Source: JAADJA01 sp963840975 (GTDB lineage Bacteria; Bacteroidota; Bacteroidia; Bacteroidales; JAADJA01). From it: a stretch of DNA of 64,000 bases. Location: positions 177,694 through 241,693 of the forward strand of contig CAWJBC010000006.1 of the NCBI GenBank assembly GCA_963840975.1. Direction: 5' to 3'. The stretch's first letter is position 1, and each line of letters begins with the position of its first letter. The notes under the pieces were generated by a model. That model saw only the letters and a program-made list of their open reading frames with translations. It had not been told where the DNA came from and searched no databases. Below, piece by piece: positions 54,252 through 63,961 of this stretch. Made by a program: the position numbers and the translations under genes.

Positions 54252-55811
54252 CTACCACCAAATCTGATTCCCATCATCATCAATAGTAAATATCCGTTCT
54301 TCTTTGCGCGACCCATCTTCAACCAGCCAATAAATGGAATTTGAGGGAATATTATTAAAGACGAGGGGCTCTCCTGATGATATTTCATTCCCAGCCTTCT
54401 CCCATTTATCATTCCAGTAAAACAGGGTATAGCTTTTTCCAATGTTAAATTCAACTTGTTCAATAAAATCGGTGGTTTCTTTGGTTATCCTTTTTGTAGT
54501 TGAATACAATTTCAAATTTATTTTTTTTGACGGATCCGGTTTCATGGTTTCAACCTTGCCGGAATCAGTGAGTATGATGGCATTTCCGGCTGGAATAATT
54601 TCGTCGTCATAGTAAAATGCCGGCAAATAAGCCACACCCATTCCCATCTTTGAATAAGTTGCCTTTGTTCCATAAAAACGGGTGTAGTCAATGGCTTTCC
54701 ACTCTCCAGAGTTAAAAACACAAATATAAACGAAGTTAGTGCTATCGGGGATACCGTGGGTTAATTCAATTTTAATACGGTTTACGGGAACATATTCGTC
54801 CGTAACGTCATTGATACTCCTGCTGCTGATATATTTCGGGGCTTTTTCCCATTCCTGCATCTTTTCCTTCAAACTGTTTTCCTGAATTGCAAACGTTTTC
54901 CGATAGACTTTTGCAAGTTTGTTTCCCAGTTTATATTCCCCCGGATTGGATTCGCCTCCCATAAAAATGATCACACTGTCATTTTTATCCAAAATGGCAT
55001 TCCAGGCATGGTTGTTTCCGGTGTTTGCCCAGTAAGGCGTAAAATCGCTCATCACCGGAATGCCTAAAGCACGCATCGCATAGATTGCAATATTGGTCAT
55101 ATCTTCACAACGCCCCATTTTGTTTGTGAGCATTTCATTCAATCCTTGATCAGTAGGATGTTCATAATATCTCGGATCGAAAGTGAACCATGATTTGATA
55201 TAATCATTCACCAGACATGCAGCTTCTACCGGATCCTCCTGATCTTTTACAGAATCCATTACCCAGGAAAGTTCTTCCATAAAATAAGAACGCCAGTCTT
55301 CCAAAGGCTCGTTGGTACTGCGATAAGGCAATACATATTCACAAAACTGCTCAAACCCCAGTTTTTTAGCCCACGGAAATTTGTCCCAGGCTTCAAAGGC
55401 AAGGTCAATGTTCCTTATCAGGTAATCTCCGGTTATGGTATGATAATCGTGAATCAGGGTATCTAGTGTAAAATCAATTTCCCCCTTCATTTTTTCAATG
55501 GAGTCCCAACCCAGCAACAGATGGTCATAGTCCCTGAATTTTAAAACATCAAAATCTACTTCCATTCCCGTTGAATCAAGCAGTTTATAAATAGCGTAAC
55601 CCTGATCTTCCATGTTCCCAATCAGAAAATAGGCGGCTTCTTCCTTGATCACCTCTTTGGTTTCCTTGTAGTGTTGAATCACTTTTTCGAGTTCAGACTT
55701 ATTATCACCTGCGCAGTTAAGGATTTCGGTTACTTTTTCCGGAAGAGTGAATTCCCTTGGACCGCAGGCCATCAAAAAAATCAATGATATAAAAGTTAAT
55801 AATCGTTTCAT
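54252..55811 (-). CDS. Transglutaminase-like lipoprotein
   Basis: The 519-residue protein from ATG 55811 begins MKRLLTFISLIFLMACGPRE, a lipoprotein signal with Cys18. A transglutaminase-core domain follows with Cys235 in GRCEDMTNIAIYAM, His268 in NNHAWNA, and an Asp a few residues later (ILDKND). A C-terminal part of beta domains follows (VEFNIGKSYTLFYWND, ending DDDGNQIWW). Such proteins act as peptidases or as structural folds in the periplasm. The longer frame from 55835 lacks a signal. The gene faces the MATE gene across the nested palindrome. Confidence 0.85.
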   Translation of the reverse strand: MKRLLTFISLIFLMACGPREFTLPEKVTEILNCAGDNKSELEKVIQHYKETKEVIKEEAAYFLIGNMEDQGYAIYKLLDSTGMEVDFDVLKFRDYDHLLLGWDSIEKMKGEIDFTLDTLIHDYHTITGDYLIRNIDLAFEAWDKFPWAKKLGFEQFCEYVLPYRSTNEPLEDWRSYFMEELSWVMDSVKDQEDPVEAACLVNDYIKSWFTFDPRYYEHPTDQGLNEMLTNKMGRCEDMTNIAIYAMRALGIPVMSDFTPYWANTGNNHAWNAILDKNDSVIIFMGGESNPGEYKLGNKLAKVYRKTFAIQENSLKEKMQEWEKAPKYISSRSINDVTDEYVPVNRIKIELTHGIPDSTNFVYICVFNSGEWKAIDYTRFYGTKATYSKMGMGVAYLPAFYYDDEIIPAGNAIILTDSGKVETMKPDPSKKINLKLYSTTKRITKETTDFIEQVEFNIGKSYTLFYWNDKWEKAGNEISSGEPLVFNNIPSNSIYWLVEDGSRKEERIFTIDDDGNQIWW

Positions 55812-55889
55812 AATACTGAATATCAATGTGGACAAAGTTAGAAATTGTTTTCCAACCTTGATCTCTTTTTTTAATCAAGGATTATTGGC

Positions 55890-55897
55890 TAATTTTG
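55890..55897 (+). promoter_or_regulatory. -7-like element of the endonuclease gene
   Basis: TAATTTTG fits TAnnTTTG and lies 16 bases ahead of the start at 55914. No clear -33 element is seen. Confidence 0.4.
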
Positions 55898-55913
55898 GCG
55901 AAAATAAAATTGT

Positions 55914-56936
55914 ATGAAATTTTACCTTCTCTTCCTTTCTTCACTAATAATTTCTTTCGGTTTTGGGCAGATTCCTCCCGGATATTACAACAATGCAAAC
56001 GGCTTGTCAGGAACTGCATTGAAAACAGCCCTTCACAATATCATTAAAAACCACACTACATACCCTTATAGCCAAACGGATGAGATATTAAGAGAAACTG
56101 ACGAAGATCCATCTAACCCAAATAATGTGATTTTGGTTTATACCGGAAGATCGCAGGCAAAATCAACTTTTGGCGGTAATCCAAACGACTGGAACCGGGA
56201 ACATGTCTGGGCAAAATCTCATGGGGGTTTTGGTGACACTCCGCCTTGTGGTACTGATATTCACCACATAAAACCATCTGATGCTTCGGTGAACAGCGAC
56301 CGTGGAAATAAAGATTTTGATAATGGCGGTGTTCAGCATCAGGAAGCAACCGAATGCTATTATGACGCAGATTCCTGGGAACCCAGGGATGACGTGAAAG
56401 GCGACATTGCTCGCATCATTTTTTATATGGCAGTGCGTTACGAGGGTGATAATGGAGAATTAAACCTGGAGGTCGTGGATTGGGTAAACTCGGCTCCCGA
56501 CCCGGAACATGGGAAGTTTTCCACACTGCTTGAATGGAACACTTTCGACCCACCGGATGCTTTTGAAATAAACAGAAACAATGTAATTTACTCCTACCAG
56601 CATAACCGGAATCCTTTTATTGACCACCCTGAGTTCGTAAACATGATTTGGAACCCCGCATCAGTGCAGGATGAACAGTTTTTTGCTGAACAAATTAAAG
56701 TTTATCCAGTGCCAGCTAACAATGTTGTGACGCTTTCAATTGAATTTCCTCTTTTGGACAAACTTGATCTTTCCATTTACAACAGTTACGGGCAGGTGGT
56801 TTTTTTTCAAAAAAGTATTTCAACACAAACCTTTCCAATGGAAATAAATACCCAAAATATTACTAATGGATTGTATTTCATTGAGTTTGTGGGCGAACGA
56901 TTTGCCTTTACTAAAAAACTTCAAATCATCCATTAA
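55914..56936 (+). CDS. T9SS-secreted endonuclease I
   Basis: This 340-residue protein has a signal peptide (residues 1-18, ending FGFGQ). The endonuclease I (EndA/NucM) core is at ~20-230, with NDWNREHVWAKSHGGF, GTDIHHIKPSDASVNSDRGN and KDFDNGG. A T9SS sorting domain at ~270-340 (IKVYPVPANNVVTLSIEFPL) ends KKLQIIH. It degrades DNA outside the cell, probably for phosphate and nucleotide scavenging or biofilm DNA. HxK and EHVW residues match the ββα-metal catalytic motif. Confidence 0.93.
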   Translation: MKFYLLFLSSLIISFGFGQIPPGYYNNANGLSGTALKTALHNIIKNHTTYPYSQTDEILRETDEDPSNPNNVILVYTGRSQAKSTFGGNPNDWNREHVWAKSHGGFGDTPPCGTDIHHIKPSDASVNSDRGNKDFDNGGVQHQEATECYYDADSWEPRDDVKGDIARIIFYMAVRYEGDNGELNLEVVDWVNSAPDPEHGKFSTLLEWNTFDPPDAFEINRNNVIYSYQHNRNPFIDHPEFVNMIWNPASVQDEQFFAEQIKVYPVPANNVVTLSIEFPLLDKLDLSIYNSYGQVVFFQKSISTQTFPMEINTQNITNGLYFIEFVGERFAFTKKLQIIH

Positions 56937-57013
56937 TTATTCCCGGAGTCCTGTTTGTAAATTGACAAATGTAGAGACCCTTTCCTATTTTAACTGATTT
57001 TGCATTTATTTCT

Positions 57014-58816
57014 ATGGCACGCTATCATAAAACGACAGAAGAAAGGGAAACGCCAAAAAAGAAAGTTACCCGTGAAGGATTAAAACGGATGCTAAGACTG
57101 TTCCGTTTTGTAAAACCTCAGCAGGGAGTTTTTATCATCGGATTGATTTTCCTTCTATTGTCCTCACTTACTACCCTTGTATTCCCTGCACTTATGGGCG
57201 ATTTACTGGATTCCAGTACCAAAGGAACCCTTGAAACCATCAATAAAACCGGATTTATACTCATCGGTGTTTTTCTTGCCAATGCAGTATTCTCTTACTT
57301 CAGAATATATCTCTTTGCAATCGTTGCCGAGCGAACCCTGGCTTTATTAAGACAAACTACTTATAACCACCTGATCAAGTTGCCGATGGTGTTTTTCTCC
57401 AACCGCCGCGTGGGCGAACTCAACAGCAGGATTTCGGCTGATGTGGCTCTCTTGCAGGAGACTTTCACCTCCACCCTTGCTCAATTTATCCGGCAGGTTA
57501 TCACCATCATCGGAGGAATCGCTTTGCTGACGATCATCTCTTATAAACTTACTTTGTTTATGCTGGCATTTATACCGGTTGTTGCGATTATTGCAAGAGT
57601 TTTCGGAACTTACATCCGAAAACTCTCTAAAGAAGCACAGACCAAAGTTGCTGAGTCGAACACCATAGTAGAAGAGACTCTGCAGGCCATTGCCAACGTG
57701 AAAGCTTTTGCCAACGAAGCTTTTGAAATATTCCGCTACCGCAAAAAAACAGAAGAGGTGGTGGAAATTTCGCTAAAGGGTGCAAAGTGGCGGGGCTTAT
57801 TCGTTTCGTTCATCTTTTTTGCTTTGTTCGGATCCATTGTTGGTGTGATATGGTATGGCGTTTATCTTGTGAACCAGGGAGCAGGGATGTCATCCGGCGA
57901 TTTGTTCAAGTTTGTACTTTACACTGTTTTCATTGCCGGCTCCATCAGCGGAATGGCGGATTTGTATTCACAGTTGCAGAAAGCAATCGGAGCAACTGAA
58001 AACCTGATGGATATATTAGATGAGAATCCCGAAAGCATTTCGGAAAGTTTCATCAAAACTGAAAGAAGCATTACAGGAAAAGTCAGGTTTAAAAGGGTTT
58101 CTTTCTCCTACCCTACCCGTCAGGATGTTCCGGTTTTAAAAGATATAACTTTCGAAGCCGGTAAAGGTGAGCAGATTGCTCTTGTGGGACCATCAGGTGC
58201 CGGGAAAAGTACTGTTACCGGATTATTGCTCCGGTTTTATCAACCCGATACCGGAGAAATATTAATAGACGACAAAAATATATCCGAATATAACCTCACC
58301 GAATTGCGCAGTAATATGGCAATAGTTCCGCAGGAAGTTCTGCTTTTCGGTGGAACCATTCGCGAAAATATTGAATACGGCAAACCAGGCGCATCAGAGG
58401 ATGAAATAATGAAAGCTGCCGAAAAAGCCAATGCACTTGAGTTTATTAATTCTTTTCCTGAAAAGCTCGAAACCTTAGTTGGTGACCGCGGAATTCAGCT
58501 TTCCGGCGGACAGCGACAGCGCATAGCAATAGCACGGGCAATTCTTAAAAATCCTGCCATACTCATACTCGATGAAGCAACCAGTTCGCTCGACTCCGAA
58601 TCGGAACGGCTGGTTCAGGAAGCGCTGATAAAGCTTATGGCAGGACGGACATCCATTGTCATTGCCCATCGCTTGTCGACTGTTCGTAAAGCGGATAAAA
58701 TTATTGTAATAGATAAAGGTGAAGTAAAAGAATCGGGAACACATGAAGAATTGCTTTTACTCGAAAAAGGAATTTACCGGAACCTGAGTTCGCTGCAGAT
58801 AGAGGTGATGGGGTGA
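57014..58816 (+). CDS. MsbA-like ABC exporter
   Basis: This 600-residue half-transporter has six membrane helices (~35-320) and a nucleotide-binding domain: Walker A GPSGAGKST, Q loop PQEVLLFGG, signature LSGGQRQRIAIARA, Walker B ILILDEATSSLD, and H loop VIAHRLSTV. Homodimers of this type flip lipid A or peptides or export drugs. The N-terminal extension is basic (KTTEERETPKKKVTREG). The substrate is not shown. Confidence 0.93.
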   Translation: MARYHKTTEERETPKKKVTREGLKRMLRLFRFVKPQQGVFIIGLIFLLLSSLTTLVFPALMGDLLDSSTKGTLETINKTGFILIGVFLANAVFSYFRIYLFAIVAERTLALLRQTTYNHLIKLPMVFFSNRRVGELNSRISADVALLQETFTSTLAQFIRQVITIIGGIALLTIISYKLTLFMLAFIPVVAIIARVFGTYIRKLSKEAQTKVAESNTIVEETLQAIANVKAFANEAFEIFRYRKKTEEVVEISLKGAKWRGLFVSFIFFALFGSIVGVIWYGVYLVNQGAGMSSGDLFKFVLYTVFIAGSISGMADLYSQLQKAIGATENLMDILDENPESISESFIKTERSITGKVRFKRVSFSYPTRQDVPVLKDITFEAGKGEQIALVGPSGAGKSTVTGLLLRFYQPDTGEILIDDKNISEYNLTELRSNMAIVPQEVLLFGGTIRENIEYGKPGASEDEIMKAAEKANALEFINSFPEKLETLVGDRGIQLSGGQRQRIAIARAILKNPAILILDEATSSLDSESERLVQEALIKLMAGRTSIVIAHRLSTVRKADKIIVIDKGEVKESGTHEELLLLEKGIYRNLSSLQIEVMG

Positions 58817-58890
58817 GAAAATTCCAATCATTAAAATTCCAAAATCCAACAAGAAGGACTGTGTGCTGGTAGGTTCATCGATTTTAGTCA

Positions 58891-60111
58891 CTAATTGACC
58901 ACAATCTTTTTAGATTCAGTTTTACCTTCTGATGTCAGTTTAACCATATAAATTCCCGGAGCAAGTGATGCCAGGTTCAATTCAATTTTACCGCCGGTAA
59001 AATCCTGTACCAAAACAAGTTTGCCATAAGTGGAGAAGAGTTGAACAGTGACTTTACCCGAAGAAGGGTGATCAATTGTCAGCTTTTCAGAAACCGGGTT
59101 GGGATAAAGGCTGAAGTTAAATTCCTGCTCCTCTGTTACCCCGGTCGTAATATAAGTGAATTTCACGAAAGTGGTATTATCACAGGCAATTTCCGAAACA
59201 TTACCTGGAACGAAACCTGAAACATAAGTATTATCATTCGTATTGAAAGCAATCATTTTAACCATATTGCTGGTATCAATACCAACCAGTAAAAAGGTTC
59301 CTGTATTCTGATCAAATGAAGATGAACCAGCCACGAAATAGGGAAATTCAACCAGTTCTCCCCGCTGAATAATATCTCCGGTGGATTTATCTATCTCAAC
59401 GACATTGCTTCCTGTGTAATTAAAGGAGGAATCATAAGTGGCACTCCGGGCAAAAATGATTTCATTGACATTGTCAAAATTAACACTGGTGATAATGTTA
59501 TAAGCCGAGTTTGTTGGGTTGAGTATCGTTTTGGTGAATGAAAACTGATTTTCCCTGACGGGTATTGCATACAAACAAATAGCAGGATCATTGGTGAAGC
59601 CCACATAATACAAAATGCCATTGTTGGCATCAAAACCGATGGCATCCGCAACCAGTCCATTTGCGCCCGGTTCATAAATTACACCGATCAGGCTGTCCTG
59701 GTTCGTGTTGATATCAAATTCATAAATGCTGATGTATTCCTCGGTTTCCATTTTAAGGTTGTACATTTTCCCGGTGCTCATATCAAACTCCGAAATATTG
59801 GTATACAATGAGCCGCCAACCAGATTCTCTTCGTTTGAAATTGTATTAAAAGAATACAATCCCGCACTATCACCAGAAATTCCGGTAAGGTAATAATTGC
59901 TGTTGTACGAATCGAATGCTGATGTGGCAAAATAATAGCCGTCAAGAATAGAAGGATACACAGTCAATGATTCAGGATCAAGTGCCTGCCATTTTACAAT
60001 ATCAATCTTACCCGTTTGAAGGTTATTGGCTGCCCCTACAAGGTTTATCTGCGCTTTGCTGCCAATGCCCAAGAGCATGATTATTACTATATATAGAATA
60101 TTTTTGTTCAT
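58891..60111 (-). CDS. T9SS-secreted propeller-like protein
   Basis: The 406-residue protein from ATG 60111 begins MNKNILYIVIIMLLGIGSKA (signal peptide). Residues ~30-320 repeat patterns such as FDANNGILYYVGF and FDQNTGTFLLVGIDTSN and look like a beta propeller. A type A sorting domain (FSLYPNPVSEKLTIDHPSS) ends KKIVVN. The 45 extra codons upstream of 60111 are not used because the signal peptide begins there. Function is unknown. Confidence 0.83.
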   Translation of the reverse strand: MNKNILYIVIIMLLGIGSKAQINLVGAANNLQTGKIDIVKWQALDPESLTVYPSILDGYYFATSAFDSYNSNYYLTGISGDSAGLYSFNTISNEENLVGGSLYTNISEFDMSTGKMYNLKMETEEYISIYEFDINTNQDSLIGVIYEPGANGLVADAIGFDANNGILYYVGFTNDPAICLYAIPVRENQFSFTKTILNPTNSAYNIITSVNFDNVNEIIFARSATYDSSFNYTGSNVVEIDKSTGDIIQRGELVEFPYFVAGSSSFDQNTGTFLLVGIDTSNMVKMIAFNTNDNTYVSGFVPGNVSEIACDNTTFVKFTYITTGVTEEQEFNFSLYPNPVSEKLTIDHPSSGKVTVQLFSTYGKLVLVQDFTGGKIELNLASLAPGIYMVKLTSEGKTESKKIVVN

Positions 60112-60483
60112 TTTTTTGCTATTTACCCCTAAACAAAGAGAAGTTCCGTTTTGTTCAAATGAAATGATTTTTTGAAAGAGGAAAAATTCCATTGCCATTA
60201 ATCCCTCAGATGAAAGTAAATTTTTTGATTTCATAAACACCTCCATTTTTTAGTTAATATTTGAATTTTACGAAATCAAATTTACCATCAGGCGGAGGCA
60301 GGAATGAAACAGATTCAGTTATGCTGGGAAAAAATGTATAAACACCGAAGGTTTTTGGATGAACGTGGGGAAGTTCGAAGCTCGAAGTTCAAGGTTCCGG
60401 GTTTTGATCATGATCGAACCCATAACTTTCTAATCTCAGATTTATCTTCCTGGATTGTTGGTCAACATAGCAAGGATTCAAAT
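60112..60483. other. Spacer with short-period repeat
   Basis: This 372-base spacer has no convincing gene. At 60370-60404 it contains AAGTTCGAAGCTCGAAGTTCAAGG-like sequence, a decayed GAAGTTC array related to those at 33158-33207 and 54213-54246. A plus-strand frame at 60304-60633 overlaps the kinase gene and is not called. Confidence 0.5.
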
Positions 60484-63195
60484 TTAATTATTGAGGGGGA
60501 TTTCGAATCTAACCTTCGTTCCCGTTGCTTCATTCCTGTTGTTTTTCAGGTCAATGATTTCCATCAAAATCTTTCTCCTGAGCTTTTTGTTCAGTATTCT
60601 GATCCGCTCCAGTGTGATTGCCGTCGCCATTGATTTGTGTCCCATGTCTTGCTCTCTTAGTATTTCCTGTGCCTTTTGCCTCCCAACGCCGTCATCTTCA
60701 ACCTCCAGTTCTATCATCCCGTTTTGTAACTTGAACCTGACTTCAATTTTCCCTTTTGAATCCTTGTGCTTGATCCCGTGCTCAATTGAATTCTCAATGA
60801 ATGGTTGTGCTAGCATCGGAGGAACATGAATGCTTTCTATATCAAGTTTTTCATCCACTTCAATCGAATAATCAAACTTTTCCGGAAACCTTATTTTTTG
60901 CAGCTCAAGATAATTTTCAATGGTTGTAATTTCCTCTTCCAATGGAATGAATTCCGCAACCGAACTATCCAGAATATTCCGAACCAATTTGGAAAACCTT
61001 GCAAGGTATTTGCTGGCTTTATGAGGCTCTTCATTGATGATGGCATTTTGAATGCTGGCCAGGGAGTTAAAAATAAAATGGGGATTCATTTGGGAGCGGA
61101 GTAACTTTTGCTGAAACACAGTCCTCTCCTGTACCACTTTTAATCGGTTTTGTCTTAAATACAAGGATAGGACAATTAAAATCATGATAATAAAGGCAAG
61201 TATAATTACCACAATTAAAATAGTCTGTTGGTTTCTGCTTCTTTGTAATTCGCTTTTTTCCTGTAGCAAAATGATTTGCTGTTCCTTTTTTTCCGTTTCA
61301 AATTTTGTTTCAATTTCAGCGATTTGTTTATTTGTTTCAAGTGTAAAAATCGCATTGCTTACCAGGGTATAGGCTTTATAGTGAAAATAGGCTTTTTCGA
61401 TATCATTCTGCCTGTCGTAAATCTCTGAAAGACTTTTATGGAATTCGACCAGCAATTTCTTTAAACCGAGTTTTTCTGCTATCAGCAGGCCAGCTTCGTA
61501 CTTTTTTATCGCCTCGGAAAATTCATTCTTTTGCAGGTTTATGTCTCCCAGTTTTGATAAAACCCTTGCATGGTCAGCAGGCATCTCAAGATATTCGTAC
61601 AAAATCTTAGCTTGCATGAATTTATTCCTTGCATCCAGTAACTTATTCCGGTTAATGTAATAATTACCCATATTTTCGTAAACCATTGCCAATCCTGGTC
61701 TGTTTTCCATGATTTGATAAATATTCCGGGCATACTCGTAACAAAGCAATGCACTATCAGGTTTATTCATCGTCAAGTAAATATCTCCCAGGTTTGTGAG
61801 TACTTCGGCTTCACCTTTCTGGTAGTCTATTTTTCTAGACAGAACGAGCGATTTATTATAATAGCCGATTGATAAATTTTGTTTATGCCAGGCATCATAT
61901 AGTTGCCCAGTTTTCAGGTAGGTATAACTAATACTTTCGTTGATCATATCGTTTCCAAATGCCCTGCTCAACTCATTATAATCACTATTGTATCTGTCCA
62001 GATATTCAAGTTTCATTATTAATGCCGAATCATAATATAGCACTGCCAGCGCAAACATTCCTTTCAATGCATAAAATTCTCCCAATTTGTCGAGGCTCAT
62101 GGCTACACCGAGAATATCATTATTATCTGTGCGCAGTTGAACGGATTGAAACAAATCAGGTTCAACATTTGACAGATCTCCAATTTTCATTTGGACACCA
62201 GCCCTTTCTTCCAACTGATTGGCATAATTAATTGACCATTCAGCCATTGATGGATAAGTATTATTGTTTAATTCGGTTAAATTTTCATTGTAAACCTTTT
62301 TAAAATAATAAAGTGAGCTGTCGTGATACCTGATTGCAGAATCATATTTGCCCCAATGGTGATAAGCCCTGCCGATTTTTCCTAAATATTTGGCAATGTA
62401 GACTTTCCGCGTTGCCGGTGAAATACTCCATACAAAAATGCTGTCGAGTACCCTGTGGTTGATTGCAACAGACAATTTATACTCCCCATGCTGTGTGTAA
62501 AAAGCACTTAGTTTTTCCAGCGATCCAAGCAGAACCTTCTCATCAGTAAATTTATGATACTCAAAATGCCTTAAAATCAAATCAAAATACTTTTCCACAT
62601 ACTCCCGCTCTTTTTTGTACTGATGATTCAATTTCGCATATTGCGCTAACCAACCGTATGATCCCAAATGTGAATACCAGTATTGTTCGCCATCCAGTTC
62701 AATCAATGGTTTATTGAAGTAATACATTGCCGAATCAACCTGATCCGCATTTTTGTACAAGCCCCCAATTCCAAACCAAATCCTGTATTTAAGCGTCCAG
62801 TGTGTGGCCTCATCCATTAAACTTTCTGCTTTTTGTAATAGTTTTCTTGATCTGATCAAATCATATTTACCGGGCATGTTATCACTTGACAAAAGGTATA
62901 ATGCCATTACCCGTCCATTGTTATAACCTATACTATCTGCAAGGTTAAGGGATTGTTTTGCGTAATCGTATGATTCTATAGGTTGGTTTTTAAGAAGGGC
63001 ATAAGAAATCTCACACAGGATATTCACCTTATCCTGGTAATTAGCTTTTGTAAGAATTTTTTTCAGGCTGTCGGTATTTTCAATAGGCTCATACCACGAA
63101 AGGGAGTTATCAGGAATTCTAAGGATTAAATCGGTCTGCGAAAAGACTTGAATTGAAATTATTAGTAATAAATAAATCCATAGAATCCTGTTCAT
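60484..63195 (-). CDS. TPR sensor histidine kinase of the LytS type
   Basis: The 903-residue protein from ATG 63195 has a signal-anchor (ILWIYLLLIISIQVFSQ), ~12 TPR-like units to ~residue 640, a membrane helix (ILIVVIILAFIIMILIVLSL), then a His_kinase domain with His706 in MNPHFIFNSLASIQNA and an ATPase domain with IENSIEHGIKHKD and VEDDGVGRQKA. It passes phosphate to the LytTR regulator encoded 10 bases upstream. The upstream 30 codons to 63282 overlap the regulator gene and are not used. The sequence ends with IPLNN. Confidence 0.9.
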   Translation of the reverse strand: MNRILWIYLLLIISIQVFSQTDLILRIPDNSLSWYEPIENTDSLKKILTKANYQDKVNILCEISYALLKNQPIESYDYAKQSLNLADSIGYNNGRVMALYLLSSDNMPGKYDLIRSRKLLQKAESLMDEATHWTLKYRIWFGIGGLYKNADQVDSAMYYFNKPLIELDGEQYWYSHLGSYGWLAQYAKLNHQYKKEREYVEKYFDLILRHFEYHKFTDEKVLLGSLEKLSAFYTQHGEYKLSVAINHRVLDSIFVWSISPATRKVYIAKYLGKIGRAYHHWGKYDSAIRYHDSSLYYFKKVYNENLTELNNNTYPSMAEWSINYANQLEERAGVQMKIGDLSNVEPDLFQSVQLRTDNNDILGVAMSLDKLGEFYALKGMFALAVLYYDSALIMKLEYLDRYNSDYNELSRAFGNDMINESISYTYLKTGQLYDAWHKQNLSIGYYNKSLVLSRKIDYQKGEAEVLTNLGDIYLTMNKPDSALLCYEYARNIYQIMENRPGLAMVYENMGNYYINRNKLLDARNKFMQAKILYEYLEMPADHARVLSKLGDINLQKNEFSEAIKKYEAGLLIAEKLGLKKLLVEFHKSLSEIYDRQNDIEKAYFHYKAYTLVSNAIFTLETNKQIAEIETKFETEKKEQQIILLQEKSELQRSRNQQTILIVVIILAFIIMILIVLSLYLRQNRLKVVQERTVFQQKLLRSQMNPHFIFNSLASIQNAIINEEPHKASKYLARFSKLVRNILDSSVAEFIPLEEEITTIENYLELQKIRFPEKFDYSIEVDEKLDIESIHVPPMLAQPFIENSIEHGIKHKDSKGKIEVRFKLQNGMIELEVEDDGVGRQKAQEILREQDMGHKSMATAITLERIRILNKKLRRKILMEIIDLKNNRNEATGTKVRFEIPLNN

Positions 63196-63205
63196 GTCAT
63201 TTTTA

Positions 63206-63961
63206 TCAAAATTGTGCCAGCCGGTTGAACATCTCCAGCAACTCTTCCCTTTTTCGGGATGCCACAGGTACCTTGCTTTCATTTTCCAGCACTACATAGC
63301 CGCCCTCTCCTTTTTCAAACCGTTCGATGTGCCGCATGTTGATCAGAAATGATTTATGTACCCTGTAAAACCCTTGATCTTTCAGCATTTCATCATACTC
63401 TTTAAGGAGGGTAGAAACCAATATCTCCTTACCGTTCAGCAGGTGAATGGTTGTATAACTCCCATCCGATTCGCAATAGTTGATATCCTGCACTTTTACC
63501 AGGTGAATGCTATCAAAAGTTCTGAGAATTATTTTCCGGTTTGCTTTGTCACCAGGCAGCATGTTTTCTTCCAGGGTATTTAGCTGGATGTTGAAATCCT
63601 GATGCATCAGCTTTTCTGCTTTGCAAACCGCTTCAACCAGGTCATCCGGATCAACCGGTTTCAGCAGGTAATCAATGGCACTGAAACGAAAGGCTTTAAT
63701 CGCATACTGATCATAAGCAGTAACAAAAATCACTTTGAAATCAACCGGTTGAAGTTGTTTGAGCAAGTCAAAACCGGTACCGTCATTCATTTTGATATCG
63801 AGCAGTATCAAGTCGGGATGATATTTCCGGATGGCTTCCACACCGGTTTTTACGCCATCAGCAGAAGCCACCAGTTTTACATTGGGGCAAAACCGGGTAA
63901 CCATCTTCTCCAGCGTTTGGCGCATGTGAGCTTCGTCATCAATGATGATGGTGCGGAGCAT
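63206..63961 (-). CDS. LytTR-family response regulator
   Basis: This 251-residue protein starts at ATG 63961 (MLRTIIIDDE). The receiver domain has the acidic pocket Asp8/Asp9 and phospho-acceptor Asp55 in LILLDIKMND, plus LLKPVDPDD. The C-terminal LytTR DNA-binding domain carries YCESDGSYTTIHLLNGKEIL, YRVHKSFLINMRHIERF and VPVASRKREELLEMF. It pairs with the kinase downstream. The frame reaches 63994, but the extra 11 residues are not typical. Confidence 0.93.
   Translation of the reverse strand: MLRTIIIDDEAHMRQTLEKMVTRFCPNVKLVASADGVKTGVEAIRKYHPDLILLDIKMNDGTGFDLLKQLQPVDFKVIFVTAYDQYAIKAFRFSAIDYLLKPVDPDDLVEAVCKAEKLMHQDFNIQLNTLEENMLPGDKANRKIILRTFDSIHLVKVQDINYCESDGSYTTIHLLNGKEILVSTLLKEYDEMLKDQGFYRVHKSFLINMRHIERFEKGEGGYVVLENESKVPVASRKREELLEMFNRLAQF

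Noticed and set aside
60304..60633. 109-residue plus-strand frame
   Set aside because: It runs through the short-period repeat and into the opposite strand of the LytS-type kinase gene.
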